Source: CAWEBF01 sp963807235
GTDB lineage: Bacteria > Acidobacteriota > Vicinamibacteria > Vicinamibacterales > UBA2999
Assembly (NCBI GenBank): GCA_963807235.1
Contig: CAWEBF010000009.1
Coordinates: forward strand, 654,550 to 718,549
DNA: 64,000 nucleotides
Reading direction: 5' to 3'
Shown: in pieces, positions 54,081-62,888 of the stretch
Numbering within the stretch: the stretch's first letter is position 1
How the letters are laid out: each line of letters begins with the position of its first letter
Made by a program: the position numbers and the translations under genes
Notes under the pieces: model-generated
The model's input: only the letters and a program-made list of their open reading frames with translations
Told to the model about the DNA's origin: nothing
The model's database searches: none

Positions 54081-55742
54081 GACGCCCCTTCCTTGGCTTT
54101 CCGGTAGCGCCGGATGAGTGCGTTTGTCGAGCTGTCGTGATTCAGCGGCGCCAGGCGCGCTGGGGTCGAGCTCCGGGATGATGCGCTGCGCAAGCACTTT
54201 GCCCAGCTCGACGCCCCACTGATCGAACGAATCGACGTTCCAGATCACGCCCTGCGTGAAGACGATGTGCTCGTAGAGTGCGACGAGCCGTCCGAGCGCG
54301 GCAGGCGTGAGTCGCGGGAGCAGAAGCGTGTTGGACGGCCGGTTCCCCTCGAACGTCCGATGCGGAACGAGCCACTCGGGCGAGCCTTCGGCGCGCACCG
54401 CGTCGCGTGTCTTGCCGAAGGCCAGCGCCTCGCCCTGCGCGAATACATTGGCGAGCAGAATCTCGTGGTGCTGACCGAGAGGGTTGAGCGTCTCGCTGAA
54501 CGCAATGAAGTCGCACGGGATGAGCCGCGTCCCCTGATGGATCAGCTGATAGAAGGAGTGCTGGCCGTTCGTGCCCGGCTCCCCCCAGTAGACCGGACTG
54601 GTATCGCACGACACGTCATCCCCGTTGAGTGTCACGTGCTTCCCGTTACTCTCCATCGTCAACTGCTGGAGATAGGCGGGAAACCGCCTGAGGTACTGCT
54701 CGTACGGGAGCACCGCGACCGTATGAGCGCCCAGGAAGTTGGTGTTCCAGATCCCGAGAAGCGCCATCAGCACCGGAACGTTCTTCGCGAAGGGCGCGGT
54801 GCGAAAGTGCTCGTCCATCTCGTGAAAGCCGCCGAGCATCGCCCTGAAGTGATCCGGGCCAATCGCCAGCATCGTCGAGAGGCCGATGGCGGACTCCATG
54901 GAGTAGCGTCCGCCGACCCAGTCCCAGAAGCCGAACATGTTCGCCGTGTCGATGCCGAACGTCGTCACTTCCGTGGCATTGGTGGAGACGGCCACGAAGT
55001 GCTTCGCGACCGAGGCCGCATCGCCTCCTGCCCGGGCCAGCAGCCATTCGCGGGCGGTCCGGGCGTTGGTCATCGTTTCGAGCGTCGCGAACGTCTTCGA
55101 CGACACGATGAAGAGCGTCGCCTCGGGGTCGAGATCGCGAACCGATTCGATGAAGTCCGTGCCGTCGATGTTCGAGACGAACCGCAGCGTGAGGCTTCGG
55201 TCGCTATAGTGTCGCAGCGCCTCATACGCCATGACTGGCCCGAGATCGGAGCCGCCGATGCCGATGTTGACGATGTTGCGTATCCGCTTTCCCGTGAATC
55301 CGGTCCATGAGCCGCCGCGCACACGATTGGCAAAGTCCGCCATCCGGTCCAGCACGGCGTGCACGTCGGTGACAACGTTTTTTCCGTCGACGAGGATCGA
55401 GGCGTCGCGCGGAGCACGCAACGCGACGTGGAGTACGGCGCGATTCTCCGAGACGTTGATCGGGTCGCCCTGGAACATCGCGTCGATTCGGGCCCGCAGG
55501 CCACAGTCCTCCGCGAGGCGGACCAGGAGCGCCACGGTCTCGTCGGTGGCACGGTTCTTCGAGTAATCGAGATAGAGGCCCGCGGCGTCCAACACAAGCC
55601 GTTCACCGCGTTCAGGGTCGCGCGCGAACAGCTTGCGCAGATGCACGTCGCGGATGTTCCGATAATGCTCTTCGAGCGCTTTCCAGGCCGGTTGCTGAGT
55701 GAGTCGGCCGGCGCTGGCTGACTTCACGGGGCCCAGGCTCAT
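54077..55742 (-). CDS. pgi: Glucose-6-phosphate isomerase (frameshifted at 3' end)
   Basis: About 555 aa. GIGGSDLGPVMAYEALRHY, TFATLETMTNARTAREW, FWDWVGGRYSMESAIG, the FLGAHTVAVLPYEQYLRRFP block, GEPGTNGQHSFYQLIHQGTR and SFDQWGVELGKVLAQRI. A break near 54160 is followed in the next frame by LNHDSSTNALIRRYRKAKEG and TGA at 54077. Interconverts glucose-6-P and fructose-6-P. Overlaps ppgK by 4 bp. Confidence 0.95.
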
Positions 55743-56470
55743 GCCGCGGCTTCCGGCACATCTCCGCGAGCAGCTGGCCGCTTGACGGCCCGTGCTTTTG
55801 CGGACGGGCGCTTCGGTGACGCGTTCTCACACAGCCGGAAGCCTCCGATGAACGCGTAGGAGTTGTCGCCGAGCCGGCAGCCCTTCGGCAGTTTCTTCAG
55901 TTTCTTCGCATTCCCGCCCCCAAGGACGATGTCATCCGGGTGGAGCGCCTCGAACAACCGATTCGTCACGAACTCGACGTGCTTCTGCCACTTCTTCCTT
56001 CCCAGTCGTTCCAGGGCACGGACGCCGAGGTATTCCTCGTAGGTGCGACGCTTGAACGACAGGTGTGCCAGCTCCATCGGGATCACGACGCCGTTTGCCA
56101 CCAACGCAGAGCCCAGGCCCGTTCCGAGACCCAGGAAGAGCAACAGTCCGCTCTTATAGCTGCCGAGCGCCTGCATCGCGGCATCGTTCATGAGTTGGAC
56201 GGGACATCCGAACGCGGCCCCGAAGTCGAACCCGACCCACCCAGGGCCGAGGTTCTTCGGTTCCACACCGATGCGGCCATCGAGGATCCGTCCTGGGTAG
56301 CCAATCGCCACCGCGTCGTACGTCCAATCGCCGGCCAGTTCCTTGACCCCGGAGACCATCGCCTCCGGCGTCAGCTTCCGGCCGGACAGCAGCTTCCGCG
56401 GTTCCTTCTCGCCGGTCGCGAGAATCTTCACGTTCGTCCCCCCGACGTCCACAACCAGCACCCGCATCAC
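55739..56470 (-). CDS. ppgK: Polyphosphate glucokinase (ROK family)
   Basis: 243 aa. MMRVLVVDVGGTNVKILATG (phosphate-1), IGYPGRILDGRIGVEPKNLG, LMNDAAMQALGSYKSG (catalytic ND), LFLGLGTGLGSALVANG, and DIVLGGGNAKKLKKLP. The GGTNVK and NLGPGW features point to the PPGK clade that uses polyphosphate as well as or instead of ATP; cosubstrate is inference. Phosphorylates glucose released by the operon's hydrolases. Confidence 0.88.
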   Translation of the reverse strand: MMRVLVVDVGGTNVKILATGEKEPRKLLSGRKLTPEAMVSGVKELAGDWTYDAVAIGYPGRILDGRIGVEPKNLGPGWVGFDFGAAFGCPVQLMNDAAMQALGSYKSGLLLFLGLGTGLGSALVANGVVIPMELAHLSFKRRTYEEYLGVRALERLGRKKWQKHVEFVTNRLFEALHPDDIVLGGGNAKKLKKLPKGCRLGDNSYAFIGGFRLCENASPKRPSAKARAVKRPAARGDVPEAAA

Positions 56471-56498
56471 GTGTCTCCTTGTCTCAGGTGACGAACCT

Positions 56499-58442
56499 CT
56501 ACCTTACTGCCGTAAGCGTCGCGCTCTTCGACGCAATCACCGCCATCAACGACACCCACGATTTGGCGAACGATGCGGCGCCCTCTTCCTGCAGCCGTGT
56601 CGAAAGGGCCTGCAGATCCACGCCGGCGCTGGAGAAGCGTTTCAACACCTCCTCGCAGTCGCCTCCGTTGGCCGGCAGAAGCCCTGAGAGCTCGCCATGG
56701 TCGGCAAGCGCGATCAACGTTTTCTCGGGGATCGTGTTGACCGTGAAGGGTGCGGCCAGCGCCTTGATGTACAGCACGTCGGACACCGCGGGGTCCTTGG
56801 TGCCTGTGCTGGCCCACAGGAGCCGCTGCGGCCTGGCGCCGGCGTTGTAGACCCGCTGCCATCGCGGCGAGCTGAGGAGCGCCCGATACGCTTTATAGGT
56901 GCGCTTGGCCATCGCGATACCGAGCTGATTATGCAGCGCCTCTGGCACTTCGGCGGCCACTGCGGAGTCCCACCTGCTCACGAACACCGAGGCCACCGAT
57001 GCGACGTCCGGCCTCAGCCCGGCATCGATCCGCCGTTCCATGCCGCGCAGGAACGCTTCAGCGGCGGCGAAATAGTGCTCGCGCGAAAACAGCAGCGTCA
57101 CGTTGACCGGGATGCCGGCGTAGATGGCCTCTTCGATCGCGGGCAGCCCTTCCGTGGTCCCGGGGATTTTGATCATCACGTTCGGACGACCGGCCCGCCC
57201 GAGGGCAAGGGTCTTGGCGGCCGCAATGGTCCTGTCGGTGTCGTTCGCAAGTAGCGGCGAGACCTCGAGCGACACCCAGCCGTCCATGCCGTTGGTTCGG
57301 TCGTAAATCGGTCGAAACAGATCGGCCGCACGCCTGATGTCTTCGAACGCGAGTTCGAAGAAAAGCGCTTCGCCCGATTTGCCCTGCGCGCGCTTGGCCA
57401 CGATCACTGGATCGTACGCGGAGCTGTTCTTGATCGCCTGCTCGAAGATCGTCGGATTCGACGTGAGCCCGGTGACCGACAGGTTGTCGATGTATTTCTG
57501 GAGCGTCCCGCTCGTCAGCAGATCGCGTGTGATGTTGTCGAGCCACAGGCTCTGGCCCAGCCGATGGAGCTGCCCGGTGGCCTTCAACGCGTCGGTCTTC
57601 GCCGCTTCGGCCCTCGGCAGGATGAACTGGTCCACGGCGTGGGCGAAACCCTCGTCGTTGTGGGACGTGGTCACGTGCGTCGCCTGCCGCTGCACGTCCT
57701 CGTGCGCGTTGCCCATGGCGATGCTCAGGCCGCTGCGCTTGAACATCATCACGTCCGTGGGCTGGTCGCCGATCGTCGCGATCGCCTCTACCGGTATTTT
57801 CAGGTATCGCGCCAGCCGCTCGACGACCGTCCCCTTGTTTGCCGTGGGGTGCGTCACGTCAAGGTAGAAGGGCTGGGATCGCGCGGCAGCGACCTGCGTG
57901 CCGAACACTTTCTGCAGCTGCGCTTCACACGCGGCGACGTGGTCGTGGTCGGTGCTGACGCCGACGATCTTGACGACGCCATTGAGCACGTCGTCGAACG
58001 TAGTCACCACCGTGGGCTCCTGCTGACTGGTCGAGGCCTCGCGATCCACGCGTGGGGCCCCACGGGAGCGGACGTACCAGTCGGCCGCGCTGTAGATCCA
58101 GACGTCGAGACCGTGCGCCTCGATGGCCTCCACGATTGCGGGCACGATGTACTCAGGCAGCGCCCGCTCGTCGAGCACGGACAAGTCGGGGAGCACGATC
58201 ACGCCGCCATTGAATGCCGCCATCGGCATTGTCAGCTGAAGCGGCTCGACCAGCTTTTGCAGGCCGCGGGGTGAGCGGCTGCTGCAGATCGTGAAGACGA
58301 TTCCGCGCTTCCGCAGCTCGCGCACGGCCACGATCGCGCGCTCGGTCAGCGCCTTGTCCTGAGTGACAAGCGTGCCGTCGATGTCGGCCAGTACCGCGGA
58401 GATTGGAACCGCTGTCTGAACGGGCCCTTCGCCGTCGCCCAT
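56499..58442 (-). CDS. HAD (Cof-type) phosphatase fused to transaldolase
   Basis: 647 aa, intact, no frame break. Residues ~12-270 are a Cof-type HAD: nucleophile LADIDGTLVTQD, TICSSRSPRGL, IGDQPTDVMMFKRSGLSIAM (motif IV). Residues ~290-640 are a class-I transaldolase: LWLDNITRDLLTSGTLQKYI, GLTSNPTIFEQAIKNS, PNVMIKIPGTTEGLPAIEEA (Schiff-base Lys), VSRWDSAVAAEVPE. Stand-alone or pgi-fused transaldolases are known; an N-terminal sugar-phosphatase HAD is unusual. First gene of the operon, GAGGAAC before the ATG. Confidence 0.9.
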   Translation of the reverse strand: MGDGEGPVQTAVPISAVLADIDGTLVTQDKALTERAIVAVRELRKRGIVFTICSSRSPRGLQKLVEPLQLTMPMAAFNGGVIVLPDLSVLDERALPEYIVPAIVEAIEAHGLDVWIYSAADWYVRSRGAPRVDREASTSQQEPTVVTTFDDVLNGVVKIVGVSTDHDHVAACEAQLQKVFGTQVAAARSQPFYLDVTHPTANKGTVVERLARYLKIPVEAIATIGDQPTDVMMFKRSGLSIAMGNAHEDVQRQATHVTTSHNDEGFAHAVDQFILPRAEAAKTDALKATGQLHRLGQSLWLDNITRDLLTSGTLQKYIDNLSVTGLTSNPTIFEQAIKNSSAYDPVIVAKRAQGKSGEALFFELAFEDIRRAADLFRPIYDRTNGMDGWVSLEVSPLLANDTDRTIAAAKTLALGRAGRPNVMIKIPGTTEGLPAIEEAIYAGIPVNVTLLFSREHYFAAAEAFLRGMERRIDAGLRPDVASVASVFVSRWDSAVAAEVPEALHNQLGIAMAKRTYKAYRALLSSPRWQRVYNAGARPQRLLWASTGTKDPAVSDVLYIKALAAPFTVNTIPEKTLIALADHGELSGLLPANGGDCEEVLKRFSSAGVDLQALSTRLQEEGAASFAKSWVSLMAVIASKSATLTAVR

Positions 58443-58490
58443 GATGTTCCTCGCTTAGCGGAAAGCTACCTCCGGTGCTGTGAGAGGCGA

Positions 58491-58844
58491 CTACACGCCG
58501 GATCTGGTTCCGGGCGACCGGTCGTTCCTGCGCACCTCTTCGACGTAGTCCAGCCCGCGCGTTTGCGAGACGAAGTCGAACTGAACCCGCGGTGCCTCCG
58601 GGACGGATTCGAGTACTTCGAGAAACTGCGTAAACCGCTCCGAAAGGACGTGTAGGCGCATCGCCTCTTCGGTTGCCCACTCCTCCTCGTACCGCACAAG
58701 GGACTCGTCGCCCTCGTCGGTCGACACCCGGCACCCAAGGCAGCCCGGTTCGAAGCTGGTCGGCAGAGCCAGGAATCGCAAGGCGTGAACGAGTTGCTGT
58801 GTGCCGTGTACCGGCGGGGCCAACACAACGGCGAGACGCACCAC
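58491..58844 (-). CDS. Small ABM-domain (antibiotic biosynthesis monooxygenase-like) protein
   Basis: 118 aa from GTG at 58844 (or 58841). VVRLAVVLAPPVHGTQQLVH, LALPTSFEPGCLGCRVSTDE, SLVRYEEEWATEEAMRLHVLSERFTQFLEVLE matches the dimeric alpha+beta barrel of ABM/YgiN proteins. The longer frame to 58967 adds an unstructured leader and is rejected. Its relatives act on quinones or heme-degradation products; function here unknown. Between the activator and the sugar operon, same strand. Confidence 0.7.
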   Translation of the reverse strand: MVRLAVVLAPPVHGTQQLVHALRFLALPTSFEPGCLGCRVSTDEGDESLVRYEEEWATEEAMRLHVLSERFTQFLEVLESVPEAPRVQFDFVSQTRGLDYVEEVRRNDRSPGTRSGV

Positions 58845-59006
58845 GTGCTTGCGAAAAGCAGCAGACGTACCAAGTGGATACCGGCCTGGCGTGGCAGCGC
58901 TATGCTGCTGCGCAGATTCGACTTGTCGCGATTCCGCGATATAGCAGCCGGGCACGCGAGCTCGCACTTGTCCCCCGAATCACGGAGGCAGCCCCAAATA
59001 CCGGAG
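58845..59006. promoter_or_regulatory. Spacer between the activator gene and the ABM gene
   Basis: 162 bp. Contains GATATAG/GCTATATC-like AT-rich patches on both strands (58939-58946) and no GG-N10-GC sigma-54 element that I can find. No gene is supported. Confidence 0.3.
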
Positions 59007-60503
59007 TCAGTGACGCGGGCGCTGGAGCCCCAGCTTTGCCATCCGCGTCTCGAGCGTCGTCGCCTTGAGCCCGAGTTGATCGGCGGCGCCGCCGGCGCCG
59101 CGAATCCGCCACCTCGTACCATCGAGCACGCTCTTGATGTGCTCCTTCTCCACGTCTGCCAGCCTGACGCTGCGTCTGTTGCTGGCGGAGGACGCTTGCG
59201 GCAACGCAATCGTCAAACGAGGGCCGTTGGTGGCGATCATCGCACGCTCCACGAGGTTGCGCAGCTCGCGGACATTTCCTGGCCATGCGTATCGTTGCAG
59301 CATCTCGATGTTGTCTTTCGAGATCGACTCGATGCGCTTCCCGAACGCCGACGAGAACTCCTCGACGAAGCGCCATACCAGCATCGGGATGTCCTCAGTG
59401 CGTTCGCGTAATGGCGGTACCCGAATCGGGAAGACGTTCAGCCGGTAATACAGGTCTTCCCGGAACTGGTCCGCCTCGATCCGTTTCTCCAGATCGCGGT
59501 GCGTCGCGGCAATGATTCGCACGTCGACTTTCGTGGACTTCGAACTACCCAGCCGCTCGAACTGCCTGTCCTCGAGCACGCGTAGAAGCTTGACCTGGAC
59601 GTCGATTGGCAGATCACCGATCTCGTCCAGGAACATCGTCGATCCGTCGGCAAGCTCGAAGCGCCCGACCTGGCGCGACAGGGCGCCCGTATACGCACCT
59701 TTCTCACGGCCGAACAGCTCGCTTTCGATCAGCGTCGCCGGGATGGCCGCGCAGTTGACGCGAACCATCGCGCGGCCGCGGCGCCGGCTCAACTCGTGAA
59801 TCTTCGACGCAAACACCTCTTTGCCGGAGCCGGTCTCGCCCAGCAGGAGCACCGTCGCATCGGTCTCGGCCACCTGCTGCACCTGCTCTTCCACGCTGCG
59901 AAGCGCGGCGCTCTGGCCAGCACGCGAGGTATCGAGGGTGCTTTTGACTTCACGACGCAGGCAGACGTTCTCCGCGCGCAACTGTTCGCTGAGGCGTTCC
60001 ACGTCGGCAAGTGCGCGGCGCAGCGCCTCGTCGCTGTGTCGACGGGCCAGCATCCCGACGAACATCCCCGCCGCGACGCACAGGCGTTGAAGGATCTCTG
60101 GTGGCCACTGCCGCTCGCTCCGCATGACCCCGAAGCTCACGCCGCCGACGATCCGTTGGGCGAGTGACAGCGGAACCACGACCGTCGACTTGAGATCGAA
60201 GCGACGCAGGCTTGCGCGGTCGACCCCGTCGGGCAACTCGTCGGAGCTGGAGAGGCACACCAGCTCGCCGGCCAGGAGCTTCGGGAGCATCCACGGGAAG
60301 CTCTCCCTCGCCGACACTCGTGCGGGCGGCGCGGGAAGCTCGGGACGCCACCAGTCATGCGTGCCGCGCAGATCACCATCGTCGCTGCGCTCGAACAGCG
60401 TGGTCCCGTCAAGATCCAGCGCCTCCACGATGCAGCGCTGAGCCTCATGAATCGCGGCGTCCTCGATGACGCTCCTTTCGGCGTACGCAGCTCCAATGGA
60501 CAT
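59007..60503 (-). CDS. Sigma-54-dependent transcriptional activator with GAF domain
   Basis: 498 aa from ATG at 60503 (GGAG 6 nt before; the longer TTG start at 60518 has none). GAF sensor residues ~10-160 (CIVEALDLDGTTLFERSDDG ... AGMFVGMLARRHSDEALRRA), linker coiled coil ALADVERLSEQLRAENVCLRRE, then AAA+ domain with Walker A LLGETGSGKEVFA, GAYTGA (sigma-54 contact loop, usually GAFTGA), DEIGDLPIDVQVKLLRVLED and Walker B, ending in a Fis-type HTH (ADQLGLKATTLETRMAKLGL). FhlA/NorR-like layout. Senses a small molecule or gas; a sigma-54-like promoter lies before cydA 1.0 kb away. Confidence 0.94.
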   Translation of the reverse strand: MSIGAAYAERSVIEDAAIHEAQRCIVEALDLDGTTLFERSDDGDLRGTHDWWRPELPAPPARVSARESFPWMLPKLLAGELVCLSSSDELPDGVDRASLRRFDLKSTVVVPLSLAQRIVGGVSFGVMRSERQWPPEILQRLCVAAGMFVGMLARRHSDEALRRALADVERLSEQLRAENVCLRREVKSTLDTSRAGQSAALRSVEEQVQQVAETDATVLLLGETGSGKEVFASKIHELSRRRGRAMVRVNCAAIPATLIESELFGREKGAYTGALSRQVGRFELADGSTMFLDEIGDLPIDVQVKLLRVLEDRQFERLGSSKSTKVDVRIIAATHRDLEKRIEADQFREDLYYRLNVFPIRVPPLRERTEDIPMLVWRFVEEFSSAFGKRIESISKDNIEMLQRYAWPGNVRELRNLVERAMIATNGPRLTIALPQASSASNRRSVRLADVEKEHIKSVLDGTRWRIRGAGGAADQLGLKATTLETRMAKLGLQRPRH

Positions 60504-60741
60504 AACGATCTCCACCAATGTGCTCGACCGGGGGACGGGCTACATGGGCCAGCTTCACAGGTCGTGCCGGCCTCTGGCGGAGGGCGAAGTCGCGGAAAAG
60601 TCGTTGCAATCAGTGAGATTGACGCGGTTTCTACGGGTGCTGCCGGAAGGCGCAGATCTTCGGATCACCGCCTGCCGTGGCGCCTCCCGGCATCTTGAGA
60701 TCGGGCGTCGCGGGAGTCAGGACACCGCGGAGCGCGGGTCT
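60504..60741. other. Spacer between the activator and the exported 191-aa gene
   Basis: 238 bp with no ORF I can support on either strand. GAAATC...GCGTCAATCTC-type AT-richer sequence around 60605-60640 may hold the activator's promoter; no hairpin or repeat stands out. Confidence 0.3.
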
Positions 60742-61317
60742 CTATTTTGTCTTCTTGACCGCCGTCAACTGGACGACCTCGGCGCCGTAGTCCTCCACGA
60801 CGAACGCGCCCTGATTCATCCTGAGCTTTGCGGCGGGCGCGAGCGTCCCAGAGCCGCTCCCTTTGGCATCGAGCTGGATGTCTATGACGGCAAAGTCATA
60901 GCCTTCCTTCGGCTTTGCACCTGGCACACCGGCGCCGATGAACAGTAGCGGCTCAGCGGTGAGGATCGTCAAAAGCCGCCCGTCGGGAATGGGGCGCTCG
61001 ATCGTGAAGCGCGTCGGCGTGGTGCTGCCCGAGCCAATCCGAACCGACCCGGTCGGGGGACCCGCCAGGAGTGCCTTCCGCAACGCGGCTGCGCCGCCGG
61101 TCTTGAACGCGGCCACCAACGACTCCGCCTCGCTTTGCGTCATCTTGCGGTCGATCGTGATGGTCACGGGCGCGCTCACCGCCGCCCCGCCGGCCCCCTT
61201 TGCGGCCGCCGTCGCCGTGAACACTTCAGCGGCTGCCTGTCCACGCAGGGTCGCAGGCGTCAGCAGCAGGGCACCCAAAAGCACAGTCGCACCGATGGTC
61301 TTGTATGTGACGGTCAT
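60742..61317 (-). CDS. Exported protein of unknown function, 191 aa
   Basis: Signal peptide MTVTYKTIGATVLLGALLLT PATLRGQ with cleavage after RGQA. Mature part starts AAAEVFTATAAAKGAG, contains TITIDRKMTQSEAESLVAAF and TIERPIPDGRLLTILTAEPL, and ends LTAVKKTK. Beta-rich, Gly/Ala-rich, no known domain that I recognise. GAGGTGAGGA ribosome site. Divergent from cydAB across a 221-bp spacer. Confidence 0.75.
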   Translation of the reverse strand: MTVTYKTIGATVLLGALLLTPATLRGQAAAEVFTATAAAKGAGGAAVSAPVTITIDRKMTQSEAESLVAAFKTGGAAALRKALLAGPPTGSVRIGSGSTTPTRFTIERPIPDGRLLTILTAEPLLFIGAGVPGAKPKEGYDFAVIDIQLDAKGSGSGTLAPAAKLRMNQGAFVVEDYGAEVVQLTAVKKTK

Positions 61318-61508
61318 TCCTCACCTCTCTCGCGCGGTTGCTCACCAAGGACGTCACAGAGCAACACGCATTCCAACTCGAGACTCCGCGAAATGCCCGG
61401 ATTCCGAGAGCGTGGCACGTGGCGAGGTCCTTCCCTACGGCATCCGGGGTCTCCTCCGCTATTTCGGGGGTAAAAGCGTCATCACTCCTCAGTTCTCAAG
61501 CGATAGTC
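61318..61508. promoter_or_regulatory. Upstream region of cydAB (possible activator sites)
   Basis: Contains the inverted repeat CCCGGAT (61396-61402) ... ATCCGGG (61442-61448), 39 bp apart, 60-120 bp upstream of the sigma-54-like promoter, where enhancer-binding proteins normally bind. Confidence 0.35.
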
Positions 61509-61525
61509 CTGGCACGGCTCTCGCT
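61509..61525 (+). promoter_or_regulatory. Sigma-54-like promoter of cydAB
   Basis: CTGGCACGGCTCTCGCT against the consensus YTGGCACG-N4-TTGCW: GG and GC are exactly 10 nt apart; the only core mismatch is TCGC for TTGC. Transcription would start about 3 nt before the cydA GTG. An activator gene of the matching type is nearby at 59007-60503. Confidence 0.6.
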
Positions 61526-61538
61526 GTGAGCGTGACTT

Positions 61539-62888
61539 GTGGACGATCCCGCGCTGTGGCACAGGCTGCAGTTCGCCTTCACCATCACCTACCACTATCT
61601 CTTTCCGCAGCTGACCATGGGGCTCGCGTGGTTCCTGGTGTATTGGAAGTGGCGCGCGCTCCGGACCGGTGATGAGCGCTACGCTGCTGCGGTTCGATTC
61701 TGGGCGAAGATTTTCGGGCTGAACTTCGCCGTCGGCGTGGTCACCGGCATCCCGATGGAGTTCCAGTTCGGAACGAACTGGGCGAACTTCTCGGCCTACT
61801 CGGGCGGCGTCATCGGGCAGACCCTTGCGATGGAAGGGATGTTTGCCTTCCTGCTCGAGAGCGCGTTCGTCGGGGCACTGGTTTTTGGTGAGAAACGGCT
61901 GGGGCCACGGAAGCACTTCGTCGCCGCGGTGGCGGTGGCCGTGGGGAGCTGGCTTTCGGCCTACTTCATCCTCGTGACGAACGCCTTCATGCAGCACCCC
62001 GTCGGCCACGTAGTCGCCCCCGACGGCACGCTCGCGATCGGGGACATCCGCGTGTATCTCCTGAACCCCTGGGCCCTTGTGCAATACGCACACAACCAGG
62101 CGGCCGCGCTCGTCACCGGCACGTTCGCGGTCACGGCCGTCGGCGCGCTCTATGCGCTGCGAGAATCACATCGCGACCAGGCGCGGTTGTACCTGAAACA
62201 TGGGACCGTGGCTGGACTGGCCGCGGCAATTCTCGTGGCGTTTCCGACCGGGGACATGCAGGCCAAGATGGTCGCGCGCTACCAGGAGCCGGCACTCGCC
62301 GCCATGGAAGGCCGCTTCGAGACCGGGCAGATGGCGGACATCACGCTGATCGGTCAACCGAACGTCAGAGAGCGTCGCCTCGACAACCCGATCAAGATTC
62401 CCGGCATGCTCAGCTTCCTCGCCTATGGAACGTTCCACAGCGAGGTGCGAGGACTGGATGCGTTTCCGCCGGACACGTGGCCGCCGAACATCGAGATCCT
62501 GTACTACGCCTTTCACGTCATGGCCGGCCTGGGCACCATCTTCATCGGCGTGATGGCACTTGCCAACATCCAGCGCCTGCGGGGACGCCTGGAGACGACT
62601 CCTGCGCTCCTCTGGGCGTTGATGCTGGCCTTCCCATTTCCCTTCGTTGCGAACACGGCGGGCTGGATGACAACCGAACTGGGCCGCCAGCCATGGCTGA
62701 TCTACGGGCTGTTTCGCACGCAGGACGGCTACAGCGACGTGGTCAGCTCGGGAGACGTGCTGTTCACGCTGATTGGCATGGCGGGGCTCTACTTCGTCCT
62801 CGGCCTTCTCTACCTGTATCTCGTCGGGCGCGAGATTCTGCATGGTCCGGAAACGGTCACCGTCACTCCCGAGGCGGCGCATGGTTGA
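61539..62888 (+). CDS. cydA: Cytochrome bd oxidase subunit I (CydA, short Q-loop)
   Basis: 449 aa from GTG. About nine transmembrane helices; heme ligands His19 (TITYHYLF) and His185 (VQYAHNQAAA), Glu99 and Glu107 of the proton path (AMEGMFAFLLE), GRQPW at the quinol side. The length (449, versus 522 in E. coli) shows a short Q-loop, the CIO-like form. Terminal high-affinity oxidase in the inner membrane. Overlaps cydB by 8 bp. Confidence 0.96.
   Translation: MDDPALWHRLQFAFTITYHYLFPQLTMGLAWFLVYWKWRALRTGDERYAAAVRFWAKIFGLNFAVGVVTGIPMEFQFGTNWANFSAYSGGVIGQTLAMEGMFAFLLESAFVGALVFGEKRLGPRKHFVAAVAVAVGSWLSAYFILVTNAFMQHPVGHVVAPDGTLAIGDIRVYLLNPWALVQYAHNQAAALVTGTFAVTAVGALYALRESHRDQARLYLKHGTVAGLAAAILVAFPTGDMQAKMVARYQEPALAAMEGRFETGQMADITLIGQPNVRERRLDNPIKIPGMLSFLAYGTFHSEVRGLDAFPPDTWPPNIEILYYAFHVMAGLGTIFIGVMALANIQRLRGRLETTPALLWALMLAFPFPFVANTAGWMTTELGRQPWLIYGLFRTQDGYSDVVSSGDVLFTLIGMAGLYFVLGLLYLYLVGREILHGPETVTVTPEAAHG

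Noticed and set aside
61413..61428. A second sigma-54 site at TGGCACGTGGCGAGG
   Set aside because: The -12 GC is not at the required 10-nt spacing.
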